A stretch of DNA of 64,000 nt from Symmetrospora coprosmae (taxonomy: Eukaryota > Basidiomycota > Cystobasidiomycetes > Symmetrosporaceae), in the NCBI GenBank assembly GCA_008802785.1, contig VUYT01000019.1:310001-374000 (forward strand), read 5' to 3'. The notes below the pieces were generated by a model. The model did not search any database, was not told the DNA's origin, and was given only the letters and a program-made list of their open reading frames with translations. The first letter of the stretch is position 1. Each line of letters starts with the position of its first letter. Shown piece by piece: positions 42,697-54,503 of this stretch. Both the position numbers and the translations under genes were made by a program.

Positions 42697-45600
42697 TCAC
42701 TTCTTGTTGATGAGGGAAAGGAGGAGGTTGAGATTGCACTTGGCCATGCCGCCCAGGTTGAGCGTTTGCTTGCCATTGAACTGGGCTTGCAGCTGAGAAG
42801 TGGAGCGAGTCAATGCGCCATGAGCGCGCGATTCACAAGATGTTCATGATGATGAAGGCTGCACATACCAGCTCGTCCATGCTCAGCTCCACCTGGCCAT
42901 CTGGTACCGGCATGCCCAGCATCGAAGCTTCGACGACGAACTGCCCGACGTCGTCGCTCGAGATAGTGAGCGAGATGCTGTCGTACTGTCTCGGCGAGAA
43001 ACCTTCGATCGAGAGGAGAATTCCGCGGTCTGCAAGGCTCTTGGCCGTATACTTGTACGATCCGAATTTGGGCACTCGACCGGTCCGGGCGAGCTCGCGG
43101 TTGTGGAAGTATTGCGAGGAAAAGGGAACGACCAAGCGCCGCTTGCCCTTCTTCTGGATGGTGGTTTTGGTCGAGTCGACGAATGACTGTTGCGGCGCCG
43201 AGCAAGCTTGAAATGTCAGTGTTCGTGCCGCCTTGGCATCAACAGGCCCACCTCACCTTGAAAGCCCCAAGTTGCTGCTCGAGATACTTGTGCTTCTCGT
43301 TCAAGTTGACAATGGTCCCCTCCATTGCCTGGATTTCCCGCCTTCGCACAATTCGCTTGCGGTGCTTATTGCGTATGTCGGTCGCGACGGCATTGAGGAT
43401 GTCCTGGAAGTTGTCGGACCTCTTCACACGCCCTAGCTTTTCAAGCTCGAGCATGTTCTCCAAGCACCGGGCCTTGAGTTGGCGGAAAGTGAGGCTGGCC
43501 AACACACACATGTTAGTCCGAGCGCAAGGCTGCCTACGATGGGAGCGACGCACCCTCTAACATCTTCCATCGCAGGACCGCTGCCAAGATTAGGCGATAA
43601 ATTGACACGCCGCTCCATCTGCGCTGATGTGCTAGCCAGCTCTTCCCGCACGACCATCATCCAAGCCTCTTCGTGCTGAGGCGTGACCTCTTCGATCAGT
43701 GCGACCAACAGATTGTCTGCCGGCTGCACCTTCAGTAGATACAGCACGTAGCGTTTGGTGGCTGCGAAGAGAGCCTTCTCTTCCGAGTGCGGATCTTGCA
43801 CGTGGTCGAACTTGCCCTTGAGCGTCATGGCAATCTCCCCTGCTCGGGCGTGGTCGAGCTCGGCCGAAGCAGGCAGGGGAGCGCCGCCGAGCTCGCCAAG
43901 AAGCGCCCTCAGAGGGTCCCGCGAGCCCTCTGTTATGCTGTCAAGGTTTTGCAGCACCAGCGAATGCATCGAGTAGATCTCGTTTGGCGAGATGTAGATG
44001 ATGGGCTTGTGGGGCAGCGAGTGGTCAAGGTATTCGTCTGCGCTGAACTGCGTCTCTGCGTCAGGCACATCCAGCACCTGGAAGAACCAGTCTTGGAAGC
44101 GGTGCGTGCAGAGGTTGATGTACTCGTTGAGAGGCGCCAAGTACGGATTCTCCTCCGCGAAGAGCTTGCCCACCGAGACCTGATTGAGCATCTTCGAGAT
44201 GGCTGCGAGATTGCGGCGTTGCGCGGGTCCGATAGTCGCTGTCACGACATCGAAGCTTTCGGGAGCACTGACCAGTCGAAATGAGCCAAGGCATTAGCAT
44301 CTCGCAACGCCTACCTTACTAGGCCGCCATCCCGGACTCACACGACGGCGGGGTTAATGTATCTGTAGTAAAGGAAGTGGCCAACGACGCGGATGAGGTT
44401 CTCCTTGCTCTCCGTATTGAATTTGACTTCAAGGGCACGGAAGATCTCGCGTGCAATGTATCGCATCCCGAAAGGCATTCGCGGTGTCGAGGTGAAAATG
44501 CCGGTGAGGAAGCGGTCAGTTTTGGCTCGTAGGAGTTGTAGGTCTGCAGATAAAACTGTTAGATCAGCCTGGCGCACTCCTACCACGCTCAACACAGCAT
44601 AGCAGCCACCGACGTCTGATGAAGATGGCTCGGACCTCTGGGTCCTCCAGCGCCTTCTCGTGGTTGACCCCTTCCAACGGCCTTTGGCTGACCAGCCCGT
44701 TCTCCATCTCTTCCTTGGCGATACACGCACGATAGATGGCCATGGGGTCCGTCTCGAGGTTTAGCTGTCCATCGTTTGCAATTTCGTCGACGAGTGGCGC
44801 AAGGAGATCCTGGAGGAATTTGCGCTCCTTCGCCCCGCGCCCGTACTGCACAACGAGCTTGATGAAGACGAAATCGCTCTTGACAAAGTCCTGCAAACTC
44901 GTGATCGCCATGACTTCCTCGTGGATGGAGCGCTGAAAGAGCTTGAGCAGCAGGAATTCTTCACGGCTGTTCTGGGCGTAGCCGAATAGCGTCAGGACGA
45001 CTCCTTCGACTGCTTTGCGTGCGCGGTCGCCCATATCCATGCGGGACAAGTGGAAGAATAGGCGGGCAAGATAGTCGGGCTTGGTCTGTAGGAGGTAGAA
45101 CATCTGCTGATATAGCTCCAGCTTCCGCATCGTTGCCTTGTCCATAGAAGCAAGCGCGAACGGGTCTTTCGCAGCTGCAAGCACAGAGTTCCGCTGTTTG
45201 TGGCCAAGAGCGCCGTGCCGAATGCGCTCCACCTCGTCCAATGTCATCTTGTTCTTTACGAGAAGAGCAATCTTGATGTCGAGTTCTGAGACGTCGCCCT
45301 CCAGCGCCTGATTGGCACGGATCTTGGTGACGACCGTTTTCTTCAGCTGCTCTACCTCGACCTCCTCCCGATAGTCGTTGTCGTTGTCGCTCAGCAAGTG
45401 GACGAAGTTTTTGACGGTCGAGAGAGAGACATTCGTGCCTTTCGTGAGCTGACGATATGATTCCAGCTGCTGCTTCTTCCGGAAAATGGCTTGGACCTTG
45501 ACGATCTTGTCCATGTTCTCGTAATAGTGTCGCAACCTCGCATAGAACCGTTTCCGTGCAAGCGCGCCGAGCAGCAGAGCCTGAAGCCGGGTTGCTTCGG

Positions 45601-48600
45601 CTTGCGAGTCCTGCAGGTAGCCGTACCAGGACCAGTACCGTGCTCGGGTGAGGAAACCCCGGATCTGCGCCTGGACCCCGATGACATCCGGCATGACAAA
45701 GCCAAGCGCCTTCGATTGCTGTTCCTGCCGCTTGCGCATGAGTGCTCCACGCGCGAATGCCTGCACGTTGCCGACCGACTTGACTACCTCAATCTTGCGG
45801 ATATTCTGTGCCACCTTCGCCTGCGCCTTGCGAGCGAGAAGGCCGCGCGCGACCGATTGGAAGCCAGAGACGGGCTTTTGCACCTCGCGTAGGGTGCGCA
45901 CCTTGTGAAGGAGCGACTTGCGCGCGAGCATGCCACGGATGCACGCCTGCAGTCCGATGATCGGCTCTGTGTTCTCGGCAAGCGCGAGAAGCCGGTCATT
46001 GTGCCCGTCTCGGGCGAGCTTGCCGCGGATGCGAGCCTGCAGGAGCGTCATTGGCTCGTCGTGCTCGTCTAGCTTCGCGATGTTGGAGTAGAAGCGCCGC
46101 TGAACGAGAACCTTCCGTGCTAGAGCTTGGAACTTGATCATAAAACGTGAGGCAGAGGCCAAACGCTGCTGTCGCTGGAGAAGGCGCTCGGCAAGGTGTT
46201 TATGAGCCAGCTTGCCCCGGCATTGAGCCTGGAAGGCGATATACGTGTATGTAGCATGCTGAATTTTGTCCTGCTTGCGCTCGAACTGCTGCCGGAGCAG
46301 GATACCCCGCGCTAGACTCTGAAGCTTCAAGATGGAAGATTCGGCGTCCGCTAGCAGCCGAGACTGTACTGCTTCCGGTGAGTTCCAGAAAGCAGCCGTC
46401 AGCGCAAGCAACGTGAGGTGTGCGGAATGGTCTGCGGATTGACTGACTTTCTTCTTCGGTCTCTTCCGGTTCTGGTTCTGGCTCGGGTTCTTCGTTGATC
46501 TCCTTCGCTAGCTGTCTGCCAATGTTGCCGAAGCTCGGCATTGCCACACCTGCGGCATCGAGTCCCTTCTGCTTCTTTTGCAATTCCTCGTCGGTAAAGT
46601 CGATCTTGCCAACAAGGTTGCCGATCTTCTCCGCTAGTCCGCGCCGAGCAAGCAGGTGTGATAGAGCGTGAATGCAGTAGATGACCTTGGGCAGATTCTT
46701 GGCATCGTACAAGTCAGTGAGCTCGAAGCAGAAGATCTCTGGAAGGCCGACATCTCGCGTGAATTGGAAGAAGTAGTTGATGTTGTCCGAGTGTCGAAAG
46801 CGAGGGCGAGGAGCCTGCACCGAGACAAGCGCATTAGTCAATGCATCGGATATTAGGGAGCTCGCAAATTCCCGCAGCGTGCTATGATGCTCACGGTGAA
46901 GATCCTGGGAACTGCCTTCTCGCCCATGAAGGCTCGCGCCAGTCTAGCCAGCGCTACTCCATTCCGGAGCGCTTCCTCGAGCTCCACCACGCTCTTGTTT
47001 GACAGACCCGACGGATCATCATCGTCTCCATCCTGACCATTCTGAACCGGAGAGAAGGTGGGGCTTGCCAGATCAGGACTGCGGGTGTTCATGCTCGGAC
47101 TGAGCGGGTGCGCAGAAAGGCACGAGACTAGCCATTCTTTGGCTTCCGACACGTGGCAGAGGTACTCATATGCTTGCAGGTTCTGCCTCTGGTTATCCAT
47201 CGCCTTTGCCGTAACGCTGGGGAGGTTGCCGTATCTCGTCTGTGTAGGTTGACGGGCTAGACGAAGGCGTCCCGTCATGCCTGCGACCGAGTCAGACCCG
47301 ACTGTGATGCCGGGAATGACAATGGCACCAGTTTCATCCTCTCCAGCGTCAGACGCCATCCTCCGGCCTTGACTGCTCTTCTTGGTCGGGCTCGAGGGGA
47401 CGCCGAGCCCAATGTTCTCAGATAGTGGTCCGTCGTTGCTGCCGTCGCTGCGCTCGGACAGGCGATCAAGCCCGTGCAAGTTCAGCTTGCCCGTCTTTGA
47501 GCGCGACATGGTACTCTTCTCTGGCGAGGGAGGCCGGCCATCCTTGTCGTAGCCACCGCCTAGTTGTGGCAGGGTCTGGGTCCGTCTGTGCTTGTTCGGC
47601 CCGCCTCGAACGGTAAACATGCGCTCGACGCCGCTATTACTCCCGCTCTCCGACGTGCTGCCGGATCCTGCAGCTCCGCCTTGCACGGCATATTCCCGGA
47701 AGTTGCGAAGGTAGCCGACCGAGGAATGGCTGAGATCGCTGACGGCGCCCAGATTTAGTGAAGGCTGCGTGGGCTTGTGCAGTCCTGCAGAGAACGAGTG
47801 GCGCATGATTTCTGACTCGAGTGGAGCAGAAGGTGCGGAATGTTGGTTATTCGCGCTTCGAGCTGTCGACAGCGAGGTAGGGGAGAGTGGACGTGTGCTG
47901 TCGGGGTAAGATGATGCCGACGCGGTGGTAGCGGACGAGGACGTGCCATAGGCAGACTGCGAGCGGTACGACATGCTCGGCGCATGGTTCTGGTCGTAAT
48001 GCGTGTTGGGCGAGCTGTTGCTCCGCGACGCCTGCAGGCTACTCCGCCACGATGCGGGGGTGGGACCCGATGCTGCCGGAGGTGAAGAAGGACGGTTGAA
48101 GGTTGTAGTTGTCGGAGAGGACGTGTGGTGCGACTGGGTGGGAGTCGTCCGGCCACCGAACCGGCCCATAATGTCATCAACGCTCGAAATGCTGTTTGTC
48201 CCTGCTATCCGGTGGCCAGGCGCCCACGTTGTCCGCTTGTTCCTGGCGGAGGTGACGGAGTCTTCCCTCTGCACGGCGGCATGAGATGCAGCACCTCCGC
48301 TAGCTGCCGTGGATGTATGCTGTGCGGCGGCGGTGGCAGCACTGCCGCCGAGATTGCTGCTGCTGGCGTACTTGCTCGAGAGGCCCAACCCCGACTGAAC
48401 CGTCGTGGCGCGCGGCAGCTGAGCGAAGCCATTGATGGACTGGATCGAGCTGGTGCGGTTGAGGTACTTTGACTGATAGGAGAAGATGCCCTTCTCGTGT
48501 GCATTGGCAGTACCAACGCCGCTGCCATTGCTGCTCTTGCTTGGGTTCCAGCTGCTGGCGGTTGTCGTGCTGAAGGACCCGGTCGAGGGCAGGGCAGGCG

Positions 48601-48709
48601 TGACTGGCGGGGGCGTCGAGGCGCCGGAGGAGCGCGACATGAGCGACGGGGACCGCTCGAGGGAGATGTCGTCGCTGCCAGAGGCGGCGTAGGGTGATGT
48701 GTAGACCAT
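42697..48709 (-). CDS. IQGAP-family cytokinesis scaffold (Rng2/Iqg1)
   Basis: An IQGAP protein, which assembles the actomyosin ring and binds actin, calmodulin and small GTPases. The N-terminal 480 residues are disordered, rich in Ser, Thr and Pro. A calponin-homology domain follows (AYEYLCHVSEAKEWLVSCL, NGVALARLARAFMGEKAV, SDNINYFFQFTRDVGLPE, FELTDLYDAKNLPKVIYCIH). About ten IQ motifs come next (for example LQARIRGKLARDG, LQACIRGMLARKS, VQAFARGALMRKR). The RasGAP-related domain includes RSIHEEVMAITSLQDFVKSD, FLTGIFTSTPRMPFGMRYIA and GHFLYYRYINPAVV. The RasGAP C-terminal domain ends NLGGMAKCNLNLLLSLINKK at 42697. At least six introns are present (near 46850-46915, 46430-46445, 44540-44610, 44250-44340, 43500-43555, 43190-43260 and 42795-42870). 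The start used is ATG 48709; the frame is open a few codons further upstream without an ATG. Confidence 0.93.
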
Positions 48710-49293
48710 CTCGGCGTCCACGTTCTTGTGCTGAAGCGGACGTCGCGGCCTCAGGGTGGTGGCCGACCTGACTGGCGGATCACGCGTTCAGGGGCGACGC
48801 CGAGCAGCGGTCGCACGAGGGGTGACACGGGTTGATGGCAGTGAGGTCTGGCTGAGCCCGACCCTATCCCTCCGTTCCCTTGATCCTACGTCCTTACGCC
48901 GCTGCTTCTGCTCCTGCTCGTGCTCTCGCTGCTGCGCTCTAATGTGAGGTGACTGACGAGGCCGTGCGTGCGAAAAGGGGGGTCGCAGGTAAACAAGAGA
49001 GGGAGCGAGCGACGCGCTGGGAGGGAGAGGAGAGTAGTGGTGTCGGAACAGGGCTAACTCACTCACAGAGCAGAGTGACAGCAGCAAGGCGAATGCGACA
49101 GAGTGAAGCGAAAGGACGTTCCCCGCTCACTCTCTCCTGCCTGCAATCACCAAGTGCTCTGACGCCCGGCAGGACAGAGTGGCAAGACAGGAGTATTGTA
49201 CGCACGATGAGCACGGCCCGGGACATGCAGCTACAGTCAGAGACCAAGCAGAGGCGATCTTGCCGCGGATCGGCCTGAGTCATGCGGCTCTCG
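48710..49293. promoter_or_regulatory. upstream region of IQGAP
   Basis: 584 bases between the IQGAP start and the end of the ABC gene, both on the minus strand. It contains AG/CT-rich stretches (48990-49040). No ORF is supported. Confidence 0.35.
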
Positions 49294-51059
49294 CTACAAC
49301 ACACTCTCCAACGCGCGCCCGTCCTCCAGGTGCAGCCTCTTGCCAACAGTCTCTGGCCACTCCTCCTCGTAATGACTGATAAACACCATCGTCTGGTGGT
49401 CGAGCAGCTTCTCGTCCAGGAAGTGCCGACATCTCTGGACCATCGCGACGTCCATACCGGCAAAGGGCTCGTCCAGAATGAGGAGGTCCGGCGACTTGAC
49501 CATAGCCCGCAGGACGAGCGTGAGCGCCTGCAAGGGAGGCTCGACCTCGGCAAAGAGCGTCTTGTGTCGGAAAGCGTCGGTGAAGATGGTCCGATCCGGG
49601 TCGAAAGCGTGCAGCAAGGCGTCTATCCGATCCTTCCGCTCTGGAGTCAACCGGCGGTACGAGAAGATGTTGTCGAAGCCTGTCCCGATGGCTTCGTAGA
49701 TGGAGAGACCGGCCTCGCCATGTCGCCGGGGGAATGCGGCATAGAGCTCAGGCGAGTAGTGACCTGTCCGCATCGACAGCGAGTAGGTCGAATGTTCGGA
49801 TCGCGGCTGCCCAAATAGAGTGAGCGATTGCGAGAACGAGGCTGGATGATCTCCTAGAATCAGTGAGAGGAGCGTCGATTTGCCCGAGCCTTGGCGCAAG
49901 AGACAGCGTGTCAGCTCCGGACCGCCGTACGCTGCAAGCTGACAAGACCACACACCATTTGCCCCAGTCAGAACGACGCGGTCTCCCGCTCGTATTTGCC
50001 AGCTAATCTCCTTCAAGACGTGTCGATGTTTGTAGCTAACGCTTGCTCGGTCCGTAGCAAAGACAGGAGTGGCATCTACGGCAGCCACACGCCGCCGGCC
50101 AGGCTGTGCACTCGGTGTCGCTGCTCTTGGAGAGGCGGATCCCATCTGTTTCCAGCTTCGTCGGGTACCGATGTAGCCGGTGGAAAGCTCCGCGACGGAG
50201 TCTATCCATGCTGGAATCGTGTCTTGCGGCCGCAGAACGAGAACTATGCGAGGCGAGCGTTTAGCATGCAGATTCCCTAGCAGGTCTGCTATCAACGTCC
50301 GTGACTTGACGTCGAGCCCCGCTGTCAGGCAGGGAAGGCATCAGCGGGGATCTCTCGAGGGAAATCCGGTCTTTGCGAGGTTGCCTCACTGAACGGTTCG
50401 TCAAGAATGAGGACCTCGGGCTTCTTCAGCAACGCTCGAGCTATCCGTGCTCGACGTGTCTGTCCGTTTGAGAGTGCGCCGAGCTGCAGATCCAGGAACG
50501 GCTCGAGCTGCAGCAGCCTAGCCGTCTCCACGATGTCCTGTGCATCCGCTTCCGCTTTGAGCGGGTCACTGCGCTGAGCTGCGTGTTTCTCCAGATGTGC
50601 ACGTAGCGTGACAGCATCCTCGTCGTCGGCCTTGACGGAGAAGTATCGTGCCGTGTAGTCGATGAACTCGCCCGCGGTTGCTCCGACAGCCTTGCTCTCG
50701 AGCCGGGTGCTGAACGAGACCTTCTGTATGACGCTGTCTATTGGCCGGTCGCCGAGGAATGGCCATGCACGGGAGTGAGGCGGGTCTGCACGCGCGCGTC
50801 CGAGCAGCGCTGCATCTGCGAGGGACGTGGACTTCGGTCCGATGAGCGCCCAAGCTGGGCCGGCTGCCGCCGATGTTGTTGATGCGTCCGCTATGGTCCA
50901 ATTCAGATTCGCGAAAAGTGCGCGGGATGGTTCAGAGGTAGGATCGCCAAATCGATACAGCATTGCGTCCTTGCACTGCAAGATGTCATGGCGTCCAGTG
51001 GAGATGGCCCGAAGACCGAGATGCGAACGCGCGCGGCCGAAGGATTGCCTGCATTGCAT
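49294..51059 (-). CDS. twin-ATPase ABC protein (ModF-like), probably mitochondrial
   Basis: A soluble ABC protein with two nucleotide-binding domains and no membrane domain, resembling the ModF-like fungal group. The start at 51057-51059 gives a basic N-terminus (MQCRQSFGRARSHLGLRAIS) that looks like a mitochondrial presequence. Domain 1 has ALIGPKSTSLADAALLG where a Walker A is expected, then LSNGQTRRARIARALLKKPE, VLILDEPF and a D-loop after an intron (TGLDVKSRTLIADLL). Its H-loop position reads LVLRPQD, without His. Domain 2 has an intact Walker A (VVLTGANG-SGKSTLLSLIL, split by an intron) and LLILDEPFAGMD with switch His (VFISHYEEEW). Its signature loop reads LFAEVEPPLQALTL instead of LSGGQ. 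Introns lie near 50340-50395 and 49895-49960. It is divergent with ISA2 over 182 bases. The substrate or partner is unknown. Confidence 0.8.
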
Positions 51060-51241
51060 GCCGTTCCGATACAGAGAGATGCGACGAGCACCAATTTGCT
51101 TATATGGGACAGTTGTAGGTGAGAGCGTAGAAGATGCTGGATGTCCGGGCCTTGTTGCCACCCGCCGCTTGCACCCGGCGAGCCGTATCACACGTCCTTC
51201 TCTCCCAACCAACCTAACACGCACAACTGCAGCACAGCGAG
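51060..51241. promoter_or_regulatory. bidirectional promoter, ABC protein / ISA2
   Basis: 182 bases between divergent start codons at 51059 (minus) and 51242 (plus). Both products carry mitochondrial-type N-termini. Confidence 0.45.
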
Positions 51242-52162
51242 ATGCTCAGGACAAGCGCTATCCGAGTCAGCGGAAGTGTCGCGGACCGCTGTTCGCTCTG
51301 CGGCCATCACCTCTTGCGGCAACAGCGAGCCTTGTTCAGCGTCAGCTCCAGGGCAGCGGCTCCGTCACCGTCATCCGCTTCTCCCCTTCGGCTCCCACGC
51401 TGGGCTAGCAGCAGCAGCAGCCCGTCATCTGCATCAGCGAGCTATAGTACGACAGCGGGTCGCTCCCTGAGACCGTCGGTGTCCGGCTACCCCGCTCGCT
51501 TCGCACCGCACCTCCCAGCTCGGCGAGCGTATGCAACCATTGTCGAGGGCCCAACAGCCGCGGAAGACGACTTGCCCGAGCCGCCCTTGAAGGGAGGCGA
51601 GGAGAACGCGAGCACAACGATCAGCGTGACAGCAGCGGCCGAGCGGGTGGGCGCCTGTTCCGCTGCCTGACGGTGTCGATTGCCCGTCTATCTGCTGACA
51701 ATGCAACCCGACTGGATAGCAACTGGCGCGGATACAGCAGAAGGAAAAAGATCCGAACCTAGCATTGAGAATACTTGTCGAGTCGGGCGGCTGCCACGGG
51801 TACAGTACCAAGCTCCAGGTTGCCGACGTCAGCAAGGACCGGCAAGAAGACGATTAGTCAGTAGCTACCATCTTGGACTGGCGCACGGCGCACAAGCTTT
51901 CTGTTATGACCTTCTATGACTGATATTCTGGCAACTTCCCCTCATGCGCAATAGCGTTCTGGCGGCGAAGTCCTCCGCAAGCGCAAGCGACGCGCCACAG
52001 GCTGGACTCCTGCTCGTCGATGCACTCACCCTCAGCCTCATCCGCGGCTCAACTCTGGATTATGCGACAGAGCTCATCGGGAGCAGCTTCAGACTGGTGG
52101 ACAATCCGCAGGCGAAGGGCGCTGGTTGTGGATGCGGCGTGTCTTGGGAACTCAAGATGTGA
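51242..52162 (+). CDS. ISA2: mitochondrial iron-sulfur cluster assembly protein Isa2
   Basis: An A-type Fe-S assembly protein needed for mitochondrial [4Fe-4S] clusters. Exons 51242-51646, 51720-51856 and 51955-52162 total 750 nt, or 249 residues. The long Ser/Ala/Arg presequence (MLRTSAIRVSGSVADRCSLC onward) ends around RRAYATIVEGP. The conserved domain runs ITISVTAAAER-type start (ISVTAAAERQLARIQQKEKD), then LRILVESGGCHGYSTKLQV with the first ligand Cys. LVDALTLSLIRGSTLDYATE follows, then NPQAKGAGCGCGVSWELKM with the CGCG ligands. Intron 2 uses a less common donor, gtcagt. The longer form of exon 2 hits a stop at once, so the join is required. Isa1 lacks this C-terminal SWELK context, so Isa2 is favoured. 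Confidence 0.93.
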
Positions 52163-52391
52163 CGAGCGGTCACCTGGCGAGTCAGCTCTCATTCACGCTC
52201 CGTGCTCGGTATCGTTGTTGTCACGACTCAGCATTGCGTCTTCGAGCAAATGGAAGTTGATTCGGTATACCGAGCTTCGGCGAGCAGAAAATCCGCTGCA
52301 CGGGTTACAAGGCGCAAAGCGGAGCCCTCTTGAATTGACCCTCCTCTCCCTCTCACCAACACGCGGAGTCCTACGGTCTAAGCTGCAAAGT

Positions 52392-53302
52392 ATGATCAAG
52401 TCTCCCGAGGTTATCTACATTGTGCATGGTGCGCCTGCCTGTTGAACGCTATACGCGAGGAGAGCACTGTTCGCCAGATCGCTGACACCCTACGCGTGGT
52501 CGCCTTGACACGCGTTTGCCTCCTGACAGTCAAGAGCTCCTCAGATGGGCGTGAGACCGACGACATCATAAGCCTACACTACGTCCTCGCCGATGCTTGT
52601 GCTATCGTGCGTTCTTACATTGTGGACGAATTCAAAGGCGTCTACGACGAGCTCGTCATCGGTATGCGGCAGCCAAAGGGGCGTGACACGCCATTGAAAG
52701 GCGCCGCACAAGACGCTTTCTTGAGCGAGCATCTGTACGCGGAGGCCACTTTCGACGACGACGGACCCATGCGGATCTACATTACGAAGCACCAACCTCC
52801 ACCTCTGCTGCAGGAGGCGGTTGCTGCCGTTGAGACGCCGGCCAGTGTCAGCCAGTCCTCAAGAGGTGCCGAAAGCTCTGGAGAGCGTGTCTTTGTCGTC
52901 AAGCAAATGCGCAAGAGCTTTAAGGGCGAGAATGAACAGCTTGAGAAAGCCGAGATCGCCGATTCTTGCGCATACGCAATCCTATTCGATGCCAACGAGG
53001 CGGCACGCGCCCTGTGGCACGAAGAGAAGGCAGACGAGGAACATGAGAAGGATATGGAGGAAATTGAGAAGAATGCCGGCTCAGATGCGGCATGCTACTC
53101 GGGGTCGGTCAGAGTGTGGACGGACAGGGACAACGGTCGAGTGTGCGCGATCTCCGTACAGGAGCTCGCAATCAGAAAGGCGTCTAGCAAGCGGAAGGCA
53201 GAGGCCGTCTCCGAGGGTGAAGAGTCAGCGTCGTCAAAAGGCGCAAAGCAAGGAGCATCGACGGAGAAAGAGCAGCCTATGCTCAGCAGGGACGGGGAGT
53301 GA
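52392..53302 (+). CDS. unknown protein, tandem paralogue A
   Basis: I do not recognise this family. Exon 1 (52392-52428, 37 nt) reads MIKSPEVIYIVH. The intron runs gtgcgc...ctgacag, and exon 2 (52530-53302) gives 269 residues in all. The protein is acidic in the middle and basic at the end (KASSKRKAEAVSEGEESASS). Segments shared with the next gene are SLHYVLADACAIVRS, LYAEATFDDDGPMRIYITKH, CAYAILFDANEAARALWHEE and GSDAACYSGSVRVWTD. No signal peptide or membrane segment is visible. The basic Ser-rich tail could be a nuclear localisation signal. The exon layout is the same as in paralogue B, which supports both models. Function is unknown. Confidence 0.72.
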
Positions 53303-53649
53303 CCAGGACATCGGTCACGCCATATATCATATAGGCCAGGCAGGGCAAAGTCGCAAGAGTCGCAAATCGACCTTCAGTCTACAATGAAGCTTGGTTGGTA
53401 TACCTCATCAGCTAGTCCTCGGAGACGATGTGGAACAACGGGGAGATGTTTGTGCACAGGACTCGTTGCGGAAACACTCGCTATCGAATCAGCTGCGACG
53501 CAAACGAGCCAAGTTGGCGGAGGTGTGCTGCTTCACGCGTCCTAGACCTCCGGCGGGTCAGCACGTGTTTGCCTCGCCCGGCTTCCCGTCCTGCCAACGC
53601 ACAACTACGCGTCTAGACCCGTTAGACCGCTAAAAGGAGGACAAGCACC
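53303..53649. other. spacer between the paralogues
   Basis: 347 bases holding the 3' end of paralogue A and the upstream region of B. Open frames here show no coding character. Confidence 0.3.
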
Positions 53650-54503
53650 ATGGCCACCCTGCCGACGGCCATCTATCACGTTCTGTGTGAGTCAACCCGC
53701 GCGGCTCCTCCGCTAGCTTCAGGATCGGCAGAGGACTGGTCAGCACGGCCTTGCGACGCGTTCTGACCCAGATCCTTCATATGGTAGCGAAGTACGAACA
53801 CGATGGTTTCGAGGTCACCGGAGTGGAAAGCTCGCACTACACTCTGGCCGAGGCCTCTGACGCCCTTCGGTCGCACTTTCCCAGCCAATATGGGGACATC
53901 GACTACGAGATCGGCCTCAGCGATGACGAGGAGGTTCTGGAGAAAGACGACCCGAGGTACTTTGAGCCAAGCGAGGACCTCTATGCGGAAGCGGATCTCG
54001 AAGGATCGATGCCCCTCTATATCGAGAAGAAGCCTGCGCCCCGCTTAACGAGGGAACTACAGGAGTTCGCACAAGCTTCCAGCCAGGGCACACCTGCACC
54101 GGCTGGAGCGGCCACTCACACGTCAGATTGCGTCTATCTACTCGAGAGGATGGTCACGCCATCGCGAGGTGATTCATACCCCTACCCGACCATGCTACGC
54201 GACCCAGCCGCGTATTCTACCTTGCTGGCGGCCAACACAGCCGCCAGACAGCTCTGACAGCGGGAGGTACAATTTATGAAGGACGACATCTCCTCAGAAT
54301 CAGGCATGTCCGCTGTGGTGCTCACTGCGGGCTCTGATGTCACGCCTTTCAGAGGCAAGATCGAGGTGACAGACGCTCACGGCGTGGTCGTCGAAATTGG
54401 GGTGAAGAGGTTGCCGCTGCTGCCCATTGTCTGGATGAAGAGGAAAGCCGATGAAGACGCGGATGCAAGCGCAGGTGGCGCGAAGCGACGTGTCGGGCAG
54501 TAA
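53650..54503 (+). CDS. unknown protein, tandem paralogue B, with in-frame TGA
   Basis: Paralogue of the preceding gene. Exon 1 (53650-53686) is 37 nt as in A and reads MATLPTAIYHVL. The intron ends tatggtag, and exon 2 starts at 53788. Matching segments are SSHYTLAEASDALRSHF, LYAEADLEGSMPLYIEKK, AAYSTLLAANTAARQL and TAGSDVTPFRGKIEVTD. The frame stops at TGA 54255-54257, giving 168 residues. The same frame then continues, still aligned with A, to 54503, another 81 codons including a basic tail (MKRKADEDADASAGGAKRR). The TGA stands where A has TGG (Trp in ALWHEE). An alternative is an intron 54153-54260 (gtcacg...gacag, 108 nt, in phase), which would skip it but also remove conserved residues. 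It may be a young pseudogene, a readthrough gene or an alternatively spliced one. Confidence 0.6.

Noticed and set aside
46900-48709. The Ser/Thr/Pro-rich N-terminal part of IQGAP as a separate gene.
   Set aside because: The frame runs straight into the calponin-homology domain, and long disordered leads are common in fungal IQGAPs.
48710-48721. A GTG start for IQGAP at 48721.
   Set aside because: GTG is not a normal nuclear start in fungi. The first ATG in frame is at 48707-48709.
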